The notes beneath the pieces were generated by a model, which saw only the letters and a program-made list of their open reading frames with translations, was not told the DNA's origin and ran no database searches. DNA of 64,000 bases from Chloroflexus islandicus. Lineage in GTDB: Bacteria; Chloroflexota; Chloroflexia; Chloroflexales; Chloroflexaceae. The stretch lies in NCBI RefSeq assembly GCF_001650695.1, contig NZ_LWQS01000045.1, positions 1 to 64,000 of the forward strand, written 5' to 3'. The position numbers were made by a program, and so were the translations under genes. This document shows, piece after piece, positions 55,655-64,000 of the stretch (position 1 is the first letter of the stretch; each line of letters opens with the position of its first letter).

Positions 55655-57739
55655 CTAACGGGCAATGTACGGCGTCAACGTACGATACACCACCGTAACT
55701 TTTCGTACCGTAACGTTAATGGTGACTGCCGGCAAACTAGGCGCACTGACAGTCAACGTAACGGGGTAAACACCGTTCGCCACGCTGGCTGCATTCACCG
55801 TCATCACGACCCGGCTTGGCGTAGTGCCGCTCACCGTTGGGCTACTCAGCGTGGCCGAGATAATATTCTGGCTATCGCCGCTTTCGCTCAAACTAAGATT
55901 GAGCGACGAACCATCGCGCGAGCTCAACGCGATTTCATACGTCTCCGGCGTCGAACCATCGGTAAGCACAAACAGCTCAGTTATTGCCGCCTGTAAACCG
56001 GGAACGTTGAGGACGCCATCATTGGTAGCCGACCGGCGGAATTGCGGCCATGGCGCACTGTAAGCCGGAGCCGTCTGGTAGCCGGATGGCGGTGTTTGGC
56101 CCGGAAAGACCGTAGCCAGATTCGTCCACGCATAGAGATGGGCCGTAATCGGCGGCTCCGCGCTAGGGCCATTGACAAATTGATGCCCGCCGCCGATCAC
56201 GACATCCAGCACCCCATCACCATTGATATCACCTACCGCCGGCGTCGATTTTACGGTATACCACGCATAGAGCGATGGCTGAGCGCCGCATGCCGGCGAG
56301 AGATAGCAGGTCATCTGCTGGCCATCGTAACCGCGTAAAATGACCACACTCCAGAAATTAGCCGTTACGACCTCAACGATTCCATCGCCATTAATATCAG
56401 CGATGACTGGCGACTGCAAATTGCCGCCGTTCGGATCGTTAAAGCGCACATTCGGATCAAGCGAAAAGTTGGCGCTATATGGAATAGTGCGCCATTTCGG
56501 CGTGGGGTTTTCAGGATCCCACGCGATCGTTTCGCTATGAGGGATGCCATTATCGCCTGCCCACCCCACATTCACGACAATCTCGAGTTTGCCATCCCCG
56601 TCGATATCACCGAGCGCTGGCGATGACTCGACGCATTCAGGAGCATTGAGCGTTTGTAACACTGCACCATCGCTCAAGCGAAAGATCTTAACCCAACGCC
56701 CCTTCTTCGTGACAGGAATGTTAATAGGGCTAACCGGCAACCAACAACTCGAACCGATCACCAATTCGCTGCCGGGATTGCTGGCTAACACATCACCAAT
56801 GGCCGGCGACGAATAGAGCGCCTGATCGACGTAGGTGCGCCAAATAAAGCCGGTGTGGAATTCGATCCGTTTGGGGGTGCGCGGGGCAATATCAAAGGCG
56901 TACAGAAAACCGCCGTCTTGGGTTGGTGGCAAGAGCTGATCGTTAGCAGTAATATCGGTGGCCGCTAACAGCTCAAGCTCAGGATCGTTGTCAATATTGT
57001 AGAAAATCGGCGTTGACCAGATGGTATCAGCGGCATGGTAATACCAGCGTACCGTATAGGTGGTGCTAGTAACGGCGCTGAGCAGGTAGAGGTTGCGATC
57101 AAAGCCGCCGAAAGCGATCTCCATTTTACCATCACCATCAGCATCAGCTAATGCAACCGACCCACCTACCCCATAGAGTTCCTCTTGTGCGTAACCCTGT
57201 TGCTGTTGCCACTGGCGCAAGCTAAACCGCCATACAATCTGGCCGGTCTGGCCATTCACAGCGACAATCCCACCATCACAATTGGATGGCAGTATGGAGC
57301 CATACCCTACCACAATGTACGGCACGCCATCGCTGAGCAACTCACCAACCACCGGATTACTATTCCCCACATGATCGCCGCTTTGCGGCGAACATGGCGC
57401 CGGCAACAACTGCACCGGCGACCAGAGTTGCGTTCCATTCGCTCGACGCACGTGCAAGAAGCCATCACTGGTCACAACCGCTACCTCTTTGTGATTGGCC
57501 GCATTTCCATCAATTTCGGCAATCACTGGCGAACTGCGAATAATTGGCGCATTACCAAGATTGATCCCGTGGCGGGCAGTCGTATCTACACCAAGGCCAT
57601 AGGAGACTGGGTGCGTCCAACCCGGCAGCGGTGGCGGTTGATCGGCATAGCCGGCTTGTGCCGTTGGAGATGGGATCACCGTAGCAAGTATCAACAGCGT
57701 CGCTATGAGCAGGATGGGCAGGGTAGTAGAGCGCTTCAT
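55655..57739 (-). CDS. Secreted FG-GAP/VCBS beta-propeller protein
   Basis: 694 aa from the ATG at 57739, with GGGAG seven bases upstream; the reading frame opens earlier without a signal peptide. Signal peptide residues 1-30. The body has seven or more repeats with the FG-GAP calcium pattern D-x-D-G-D-G (phrases ALADADGDGKMEIAFGG, ALGDIDGDGKLEIVVNV, VIADINGDGIVEVVTAN, AVGDINGDGVLDVVIGG), a beta-propeller. A C-terminal Ig-like region precedes the end, RTLTPYIAR. It is probably a surface-bound calcium-binding protein. Confidence 0.88.
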   Translation of the reverse strand: MKRSTTLPILLIATLLILATVIPSPTAQAGYADQPPPLPGWTHPVSYGLGVDTTARHGINLGNAPIIRSSPVIAEIDGNAANHKEVAVVTSDGFLHVRRANGTQLWSPVQLLPAPCSPQSGDHVGNSNPVVGELLSDGVPYIVVGYGSILPSNCDGGIVAVNGQTGQIVWRFSLRQWQQQQGYAQEELYGVGGSVALADADGDGKMEIAFGGFDRNLYLLSAVTSTTYTVRWYYHAADTIWSTPIFYNIDNDPELELLAATDITANDQLLPPTQDGGFLYAFDIAPRTPKRIEFHTGFIWRTYVDQALYSSPAIGDVLASNPGSELVIGSSCWLPVSPINIPVTKKGRWVKIFRLSDGAVLQTLNAPECVESSPALGDIDGDGKLEIVVNVGWAGDNGIPHSETIAWDPENPTPKWRTIPYSANFSLDPNVRFNDPNGGNLQSPVIADINGDGIVEVVTANFWSVVILRGYDGQQMTCYLSPACGAQPSLYAWYTVKSTPAVGDINGDGVLDVVIGGGHQFVNGPSAEPPITAHLYAWTNLATVFPGQTPPSGYQTAPAYSAPWPQFRRSATNDGVLNVPGLQAAITELFVLTDGSTPETYEIALSSRDGSSLNLSLSESGDSQNIISATLSSPTVSGTTPSRVVMTVNAASVANGVYPVTLTVSAPSLPAVTINVTVRKVTVVYRTLTPYIAR

Positions 57740-57931
57740 AGAACAACTCCCGGCTGTAACGATACATTCACTGCTACCAGCATAGCAGATGTATCGAACA
57801 CCTCCATAACCAGACAAGGGTGCTAGGAGCGACTCAATCCCTCCCGCCAGAATAATCAACGCCGTTGCCGGTGCAATTCGTGCAACCAGCAACGGCTCGT
57901 TTATCACCAATGCAATGGGAACAAGACCCGT

Positions 57932-60900
57932 TTACGGTGCATTCGGTTTCTCAATGGCTATTCGATCGCGCAACAGGGCCAATTCGCGCTCAAGCCGGCG
58001 CTGCTCGTGGCGAGTATAGGCGAGCAGATCGAGTAATTCAGCGACGAGTTGCATCACTGCGTGCTGCTCGTGCTGATGGCCGTTCACCGGCGGGAGCCCT
58101 GCAGAAGGATGGGTCTGATGACGCAACCGATCCACCCATCGGCGGACACGGGCCATGACCGGCGCCGGTTCGGGTTCGTTGGCTAACCCACCATAACTAT
58201 TCGCCAGTGCAGCCAACCGGTCCTGCACCTGCTCGAACAGGTGCCAACCGGCGCTCTGCTGGCAGAGATGCTGGATCAACCCGATGAGATGCGCTTCAAA
58301 GCGCGCATAGGTAAAATCGAGCGCCCGCCGGATACCGCGTTGGGCCAATTCCGTTACTAATGGTCGCGGCTGCAAGGACGTTGCCAATGCGCGGATCATG
58401 CGATCGACGAGCACGCTCCAGCCGAAGTTAGCTTGTACATACGCCCGCCCGCGCTCACCCAAGGCCGCAGCCATTTCCGGCTCGGCCAGCAATTGATCAA
58501 CCGCTGCGCTAAAACTTGCCGCACTCTCGCAAGCGTATCCGCCGCCGCTACGCTCAACATGTTCACGGGTAACCGCGCAATCGGCATGCACGATGACTGG
58601 CCTTCCCTGCTGCCATGCCTCCATCATGACGATTGAGAAGCTTTCATTTAATGAAAGCTGGCACAGCGCAAGACAAGCTGCGTATGCATCTACTAACACA
58701 TCCCGCTCAACAACTCCTAAGTGGACGACGTCCGATCGATGAGGTAAGGGGACATGGGCCAATCCGGTCAACGCTAGTTTGAGATTGCTCTCAGGATGAC
58801 TTGCTTTATAAGATAGAAACCACTCAATTAATAATGGTACATTCTTAGCTTCTTCCAACCGGCCGCTATAGAGCAAAAATGGTGCTTGCCAACCGGCATA
58901 GCGATAGAATCGTTCCGGATCGCCGGGTACTGGATCATCAGGAAAGCCATAGCCAAGCACGGTTGAAAATGGATTAGCTATACGCAGCTTCTGCCGCGCT
59001 AGGCGCTCTTCGGCGGCGGTATTAAAGAAGATACCGCGCGCTTCTTCTAACATCTCGCGGAAGATGGCAAATTGCGCTGCCGGCTCATCGTGCAGACATG
59101 GGATATGAAAAGCGCGATCGCCGGCCTGTTTCGCAGCGTAATACGTCGTACCAAACAGATACGGGGTGAAGATAAAGGCGGCATACTCGTTGCGGTAACG
59201 GGCAATATACTCCTCGAGCGCCCGGCTCCGCAGGTTATGCTGCATAAACCGCTCTTCGTCCCGCCGGGTAATAACCTCACCCCGAGCGGCTTTCATCTGT
59301 ACCTCGTGAAAGCCGCTCGGATCGACCGGATCAACCGCAAACCGGCGCACTGTAACGCCATTAATCACTTCGATTTCGAGCAATGGTGCCGTACGCCAGC
59401 CAGCCAAATCAATGGCATTGGTTGTTAAAACCTCGACGGTAAACCCGCGGGCCGCCAATTGTTCGGCCCACACTTGCGCGCCGCGCTCGGCGCCGCCTAA
59501 CACATCGCGGCCATACCGTGGCGTCACGAAGGCTATCGGGCGGTTGCGCAGGAGGTGTTGGGCTTGGGCGCTATCGAGTGGATCAGGCGACGGCTCTTCA
59601 TACGCAGCGAGCACGCGCAACACCTGCTGCGCCAACTCCTCGTGATCATCCGGGGTAAAGAGGAGGCCGGCATCACCGACGGTACTAGGCAATGCCGTAG
59701 CCGCCGCCGCCACCACCGGTTTGCCTAGCGCCATTGCCTCCATGACTGGCATACAAAAGCCTTCATGGATGCTCGCCATCACAAAGACATCGCACAACTG
59801 GTAGAAAGCGCCGATCTGATCACGATTTTGAGCGCCGGTAAAGATCACGGCATCGGCCACCCCTAACTCTTCCGCGCGCGCCTTTGTTTCCGCGACATAC
59901 CCCGCGTAAGCGTGACCGGTTTCACCCACTAGCAACAATACCGTGTTAGGGTACTGCGCGCGGATCAATGGCAGCGCTTCCACAAGGATATGAATTCGCT
60001 TATTGCGCGCCATACGACCCACATACAACAACACCCGTTTCCCCGCCAAACCGTATTGCTGTTGCAACTGGGGATCGGGCGGCCCAGCGTACGCTGCATC
60101 GCGCGTGACCGGATACGGTAAGACACTAGTCCGGCTGGGCGCGATCAGACCGGTCGCCACCAGCTCATCGACCATGTATTGACTGTGGGCCACGGCATAA
60201 TCGGCGAACTGAACGAGATGCACATTGGCTAAGCCACGCGCTACATCTTCGTACCCCGGCTGCCCAACCCCCCAAATTTGCGGCGGGGTGACGCCGTGAT
60301 AATCAAACAGCACTGGCGCCGGTGCAATCCGGATCAGTTCGACAAGATCGTAATAGGTCGAATAGTTTACAATAATAGCAGCCGAGCGGCGAAAATGCTC
60401 AGCGAATGACCGGCTATAGTCAGTAGGATTGATAATATCATCAGGCCGTACAACCACCATAAACCGGCGCAACGCTCGTGGCAATCGTTCATCAACAAAG
60501 CTCGTCAATAACAACGGCTGAAACCCAGCTTCCGCCAATGCCTGCACCTGCGCCGCTACATGGGTTCCTACCGCATCATTTGCTAAACAATTGCCGTTGA
60601 TAATAGTAATCCGTGGATTGCGCGGCGGCTCCACCGTCATTGGTGAACAAAATGGTGCCACGCCTCGCTCGTGAAACCAAGCGATCATGTGTTCAACCAG
60701 CTCGATGGTAAACACATACTCACCCGCCGCGGCTGGCGCTGTCACCCGCAACTCGATGGTGATAGCATCACCGCACGGTACCGGTCGTGGGAGTGGTTGC
60801 CATGGCAGCTCTTGCACAACGATCCCATCAAGGGTTTTCCAACGCACGACCAGCATGACCGGATAGCCAGTCGCCAACCACGGAGTCAAGCCGGTATTGC

Positions 60901-61000
60901 GCAACTGCAATGTAATCAAGAGTGGTTCATTTTCGACCAGCCGTGCTGGCAATGGATCGAATAAGGTGTATTCAACCCCGTAGAGTGCTTGTGATTTCAT
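57932..61000 (-). CDS. Large bifunctional glycosyltransferase (two GT4 domains)
   Basis: 1022 aa from the ATG at 61000. Residues about 1-130 form an Ig-like sandwich (LENEPLLITLQLRNTGLTPW-like) of the type seen in Wzt C-termini. The first GT4 domain (about 135-500) has KRVLLYVGRMARNKRIHIL and EGFCMPVMEAM; the second (about 510-860) has LLYSGRLEEAKNVPLLIEW and ESFSIVMMEAW. The last 100 residues are helical with ERELALLRDRIAIEKPNAP. Two donor-binding modules suggest that it adds two sugars in sequence. The upstream in-frame extension is not needed. It sits between the VCBS protein gene and a GT2 gene. Confidence 0.88.
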   Translation of the reverse strand: MKSQALYGVEYTLFDPLPARLVENEPLLITLQLRNTGLTPWLATGYPVMLVVRWKTLDGIVVQELPWQPLPRPVPCGDAITIELRVTAPAAAGEYVFTIELVEHMIAWFHERGVAPFCSPMTVEPPRNPRITIINGNCLANDAVGTHVAAQVQALAEAGFQPLLLTSFVDERLPRALRRFMVVVRPDDIINPTDYSRSFAEHFRRSAAIIVNYSTYYDLVELIRIAPAPVLFDYHGVTPPQIWGVGQPGYEDVARGLANVHLVQFADYAVAHSQYMVDELVATGLIAPSRTSVLPYPVTRDAAYAGPPDPQLQQQYGLAGKRVLLYVGRMARNKRIHILVEALPLIRAQYPNTVLLLVGETGHAYAGYVAETKARAEELGVADAVIFTGAQNRDQIGAFYQLCDVFVMASIHEGFCMPVMEAMALGKPVVAAAATALPSTVGDAGLLFTPDDHEELAQQVLRVLAAYEEPSPDPLDSAQAQHLLRNRPIAFVTPRYGRDVLGGAERGAQVWAEQLAARGFTVEVLTTNAIDLAGWRTAPLLEIEVINGVTVRRFAVDPVDPSGFHEVQMKAARGEVITRRDEERFMQHNLRSRALEEYIARYRNEYAAFIFTPYLFGTTYYAAKQAGDRAFHIPCLHDEPAAQFAIFREMLEEARGIFFNTAAEERLARQKLRIANPFSTVLGYGFPDDPVPGDPERFYRYAGWQAPFLLYSGRLEEAKNVPLLIEWFLSYKASHPESNLKLALTGLAHVPLPHRSDVVHLGVVERDVLVDAYAACLALCQLSLNESFSIVMMEAWQQGRPVIVHADCAVTREHVERSGGGYACESAASFSAAVDQLLAEPEMAAALGERGRAYVQANFGWSVLVDRMIRALATSLQPRPLVTELAQRGIRRALDFTYARFEAHLIGLIQHLCQQSAGWHLFEQVQDRLAALANSYGGLANEPEPAPVMARVRRWVDRLRHQTHPSAGLPPVNGHQHEQHAVMQLVAELLDLLAYTRHEQRRLERELALLRDRIAIEKPNAP

Positions 61001-61007
61001 AAGATGT

Positions 61008-62021
61008 CTATGAATGGTTAAACATCCAATCAGCGCGCTGGTGCGCATTCCGCCACAGCGCACGGGCTTGCGCCCGCTGCAGGCATCGCATGAACCCAAT
61101 CAACTGATCTTCATCCGCTGGTTGGAATGTCGGATCAAGCTGCCGTCGCGCCACCAAGATTTCACGTAGATGCAACAACGTCTCTGCGTAAGCCCAACGG
61201 AGCGCACGCCCTTCGACTGGCCACAGCGCATAGCGCTCAGCATGGGCGCACTCGGCGGGAAAGAACGACTCGAAGAGATCAGACAGGGTATAATGCTTCA
61301 GGACAAAGCGTAAGCGACCGCGATTATAGTAGCTGCTACGTTGCAACTCATCACGCAGCGAGAGCGACTCGTGATGGCCTAACGTGGCCATTGGGTTGTA
61401 TACAATTTTCCACCCTGCCCGGCGTAAACGCCAACAGAGATCAAGATCTTCAAAATACGCCGGAACAAAACCTTCATCCAGCGTATGTTCTGGATCAAGC
61501 GCTGCGGTGCGTAACGCGATAGCGGCGCCGGTGACAAACTCGCATTCCTGTACAGTATCGTACTGGCCCGTATCGGGCTCGTGCCATCCAATATGCTGCA
61601 CAACCGCCCGCGGCCATTCCAGCCTCACGCCCGCGTGCTGGATCGTGCCATCAGGATAGCGAATCTTGGCGCCAACAGCCGCCACTTGTTCATCAGTCGC
61701 CAATGGCATAACCAGATGTTCGATGCACATCGGATCGAGGATAGTATCCTGATTGAGCAAAATGACGGCATCAGGCGGCGATGGATCGGCGAGAACGGTG
61801 CGGATCCCGGTATTCATTCCGCCAGCAAAACCGAGATTACGCTCATTGCAGATAAGCCGCACATCGGGATAGCGCTGGGTAATTTGGGCGATCGTATCAT
61901 CTTGTGAAGCGTTGTCGACAACGACAATCTCCACCGGCATTGATTGCTGATGTAATGACTCAAGGCAAGCTAAGGTCGCTGCAGCAGCATTCCAACTCAA
62001 AACAATGGCAACAACTCGCAT
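61008..62021 (-). CDS. Glycosyltransferase family 2 (rhamnosyltransferase-like)
   Basis: 337 aa from the ATG at 62021; longer starts run into the previous stop. GT-A signatures: VVAIVLSWNAAAATLACLESL, VVDNASQDDTI, and the metal site ILLNQDTILDP. The phrase FEDLDLCWRLRRAGWKI is the acceptor/ED motif of WbbL- and RfbF-like enzymes. No transmembrane segment. It likely adds a rhamnose or related sugar to the surface polymer. Intergenic gaps of 7 bp on each side indicate an operon with the two GT4 genes. Confidence 0.9.
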   Translation of the reverse strand: MRVVAIVLSWNAAAATLACLESLHQQSMPVEIVVVDNASQDDTIAQITQRYPDVRLICNERNLGFAGGMNTGIRTVLADPSPPDAVILLNQDTILDPMCIEHLVMPLATDEQVAAVGAKIRYPDGTIQHAGVRLEWPRAVVQHIGWHEPDTGQYDTVQECEFVTGAAIALRTAALDPEHTLDEGFVPAYFEDLDLCWRLRRAGWKIVYNPMATLGHHESLSLRDELQRSSYYNRGRLRFVLKHYTLSDLFESFFPAECAHAERYALWPVEGRALRWAYAETLLHLREILVARRQLDPTFQPADEDQLIGFMRCLQRAQARALWRNAHQRADWMFNHS

Positions 62022-62028
62022 ATCATTG

Positions 62029-63885
62029 CTATTCTTGCTGAGGCGGCAACGCCGGAACACCACCGATATGGGCCAATACTTGGGCAGTGGTCTCTTCCAG
62101 ACCAGCTAATTGGTCGGCAAAATCACGGATTTGTTGGCCAATTTGATGAATCTCGGTCACTTGACGATGGTTATGATCTTGCATTCCATCTTCGAGATTT
62201 GTCACCCGTAGTCTTAGCTCCTGCACGAGCTGTTCGAGCGTCTGCGCCCGTTGTTCCAGCGTCTGCGCCCGTTGTTCCAGCGTCTGCGCCCGTTGTTCCA
62301 GCGTCTGCGCCCGTTGTTCCAACCGCGTAGAGACATCAAAGAGCAATCGGGTCGTGTGATCAATTTGTTCGGACAGTGCGTACATTGATCGCAACACGGC
62401 TGCATTGTAATCGCGTTGGGGCTTCATGAGCAGAAACCAGATCTTTTGTTGCAACCAACGCCACGACAACCCGCCTGATGCCGGTTGTTCAATTTGCCAG
62501 ATCTGTTCCTGCGCTTTGATTGCATCATTACGCACTCTGTGCAGTATTGCAGATGTCTGGTCAATATCAGATGTAACCATAGATATAGTTTCCTCCTGAG
62601 ATGGTACATCTACATCCACCACAGCTATTTCATGGTCTCTATGCCATTGCATCGGTGCAGTGCCAACTGGCAGCGATGCAGTAAGCATCCGAATCAACGG
62701 CTGCACCACCTGCGACCAACGCAATTGTTGGCCCAGCTTCGCTGCATTCACACTCTGCGCTATTCGGCGTTGCGGATCGGCCAACAAACGGATCAGAGCG
62801 GCAGCAACTGCATCGACATCACCAATGGGCACTGCTTCACCGGCGTTATGGGCAACAATGAGCTCTGCTGCTGCATCCCCAGTACTCAGCACTGTTGGTT
62901 TGCCAACCCATAAATGATCAAGCACTCGTGAACGCACCGCTGCGTAGCGCGTCTCGAGATGCTCGCGGTGTAATGATACCATGACGGTCGCTTCCAGCAG
63001 GAAATCAGCCCGGCGCTCATACGGGATCCATTCCTCATAAAAATGCACGCCGTGACCGAGCAAGCCCAGCTCGGCAGCCAACTGGCGGGTCTGTTTCGGA
63101 GTGATCATCTCGTGTACCGGGCCGGGATGCCGTCCAGCTAGAAACACCAAGCGAGCATTTGGCACCTGAGCCAACACCTGCGGCATCGCGCGCACAACCG
63201 TCTGAGGATCGAGCCAATCCCACAGACCGCTACTCCACAGAATAATCTCGTGATCGGCGCCGAGATCATCAAGCACGCCGCGCAGAGCGGGCTGGCTACT
63301 GGCTTGGGGCGGCACATCGCTCACCCCAAACGGCACCACATCAATCAACGTGCGCAACAACGGATCGGCATCAAGCAACGCCGGGTTGAGCCGGCCCAGC
63401 GCCAACAGACCACCAATGTACAAGTCGCGCTGGCGCTCGGTGGCGCAGAGGAAATGGTCGCCACGCATGAGCGTCCGGCGGAGGGTCGCTACATCGTGCG
63501 CAAACATCCGCTCACGCTCGGCCAACGGATAGTGGCGAAAGATTTCAAAGCTTTCTAAGACGATGGGGTCGTACAAATCAATAATAAGTTTCCCTTGAAA
63601 ATCGATCAATTCCGGATGCACATGGGCGACAAAACCATTCGCGAGCACGGTTTGCGCCTGCGCTAGATAGGGCTGCAACGCCCCAGCTTGGCCAAATGCG
63701 TAATGACCAAATTCGATATTGGGATAGGGATCAAGGTCAATCGGCTTCGTTGCGATCAGCGTCACCGGTGTATGCTTGGCCAGAACCCGGGCGATTTCCC
63801 ACATCCGAATGCCGGGGCCAGCCATCCGGCGACCAATCACATCTTGCGAGATCACCAGCAAACGATTTATGGATGCCACTGCCAA
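62029..63885 (-). CDS. GT4-type glycosyltransferase with C-terminal coiled coil
   Basis: 618 aa from a TTG at 63885 (GTG at 63879 is an alternative). GT-B fold: N-terminal LLVISQDVIGRRMAGPGIRMWE, donor domain with IILWSSGLWDWLDPQTVVRAM, and a degenerate donor motif around RYAAVRSRVLDHLWVGKPTVLS. From about 480 follows a coiled coil with four exact copies of RAQTLEQ (near 522-549) encoded by a 21-bp DNA repeat. Coiled coils at this position in glycan polymerases can act as rulers or docking sites. The start overlaps the neighbour's end by 19 bp. Confidence 0.85.
   Translation of the reverse strand: MAVASINRLLVISQDVIGRRMAGPGIRMWEIARVLAKHTPVTLIATKPIDLDPYPNIEFGHYAFGQAGALQPYLAQAQTVLANGFVAHVHPELIDFQGKLIIDLYDPIVLESFEIFRHYPLAERERMFAHDVATLRRTLMRGDHFLCATERQRDLYIGGLLALGRLNPALLDADPLLRTLIDVVPFGVSDVPPQASSQPALRGVLDDLGADHEIILWSSGLWDWLDPQTVVRAMPQVLAQVPNARLVFLAGRHPGPVHEMITPKQTRQLAAELGLLGHGVHFYEEWIPYERRADFLLEATVMVSLHREHLETRYAAVRSRVLDHLWVGKPTVLSTGDAAAELIVAHNAGEAVPIGDVDAVAAALIRLLADPQRRIAQSVNAAKLGQQLRWSQVVQPLIRMLTASLPVGTAPMQWHRDHEIAVVDVDVPSQEETISMVTSDIDQTSAILHRVRNDAIKAQEQIWQIEQPASGGLSWRWLQQKIWFLLMKPQRDYNAAVLRSMYALSEQIDHTTRLLFDVSTRLEQRAQTLEQRAQTLEQRAQTLEQRAQTLEQLVQELRLRVTNLEDGMQDHNHRQVTEIHQIGQQIRDFADQLAGLEETTAQVLAHIGGVPALPPQQE
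62238..62321. repeat. 21-bp minisatellite, four exact copies, in frame
   Basis: Four head-to-tail copies of GCGTCTGCGCCCGTTGTTCCA at 62238-62258, 62259-62279, 62280-62300 and 62301-62321. On the minus strand they encode RAQTLEQ repeats in the glycosyltransferase coiled coil. The copy number can vary by slippage without breaking the frame. Confidence 0.95.
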
Positions 63886-64000
63886 ACGCCTTCTGTAAAC
63901 AACATGCCGTAACGCTGTTTGACGCCATCACTATGGATAATTAAAGGATACATGCGATCATGGACATCAAAGGCATGCAGTTGGGTATGATCAGTTGCCG
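63867..64000 (-). CDS. C-terminal end of a further gene (cut by window edge)
   Basis: The minus strand stays open from the right edge to TAA at 63867-63869 and encodes a 44-residue tail that ends YGMLFTEGVWQWHP. It overlaps the start of the glycosyltransferase by 19 bp, typical of an operon. By position it is likely another surface-glycan gene. Family not recognisable. Confidence 0.55.
   Translation of the reverse strand, partial: ATDHTQLHAFDVHDRMYPLIIHSDGVKQRYGMLFTEGVWQWHP

Overview
The window looks like a chromosomal segment of a filamentous, probably phototrophic Chloroflexota bacterium (Chloroflexus or a close relative). This is inferred from the protein style: class II ribonucleotide reductase, DUF11, VCBS-type and metalloprotease surface proteins with Thr/Pro linkers, a GH1 glucosidase, and multihaem cytochrome lipoproteins. 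No rRNA or tRNA gene was recognised, so the assignment is not proven.

Layout. 1-5116: a large CRISPR array (69 complete identical 37-bp repeats, continuing off the left edge), read from the minus strand. 5117-5305: its leader, with a clear sigma70-type promoter. 5306-15570: a complete type I-D CRISPR-Cas operon on the minus strand, in transcription order luxR-like regulator, cas3', cas10d (with an internal start for the small subunit cas11d), csc2, csc1, cas6, cas4, cas1, cas2, then leader and array. 15571-15879: the cas promoter and a degenerate mini-array. 15880-16824: a WYL-domain regulator.

The most interesting item is in 15594-15850. A degenerate CRISPR repeat keeps the Cas6-type hairpin and a perfect 8-nt handle. 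It is driven by its own extended -10 promoter and followed by a pseudo-spacer whose first 14 nt match the predicted cas-operon start site. The only mismatch is at position 6, the flipped-out position in Cascade, and a GTA (GTN-type) PAM sits exactly 5' of the target. This is the expected architecture of a crRNA-like RNA that makes the I-D effector repress its own cas operon.

17026-24780: mostly plus-strand metabolic and envelope genes (DsbA-like lipoprotein, secreted proline-rich protein, ABC1/UbiB kinase, GH1 beta-glucosidase, MFS transporter, old yellow enzyme). 24810-26687: a tightly spaced AAA ATPase and PIN-like protein pair, a candidate defence or toxin module. 27152-30229: pentahaem cytochrome lipoprotein and Tat-exported PhoX-like protein. 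30496-33150: nucleotidyltransferase operon and small zinc proteins. 33205-36954: giant DUF11 surface protein. 37204-42600: AEC transporter, amidohydrolase, RCK-domain K+ channel, trpD. 42935-46666: secreted metzincin. 46772-50344: class II ribonucleotide reductase with a LAGLIDADG intein ending in Gln. 50672-52653: hydrolase and class V aminotransferase. 52861-64000: a minus-strand surface-glycan cluster (GT4 and GT2 glycosyltransferases, CDP-paratose-2-epimerase-like enzyme, VCBS-repeat protein), cut by the right edge. Several intergenic regions carry palindromic or tandem repeats.
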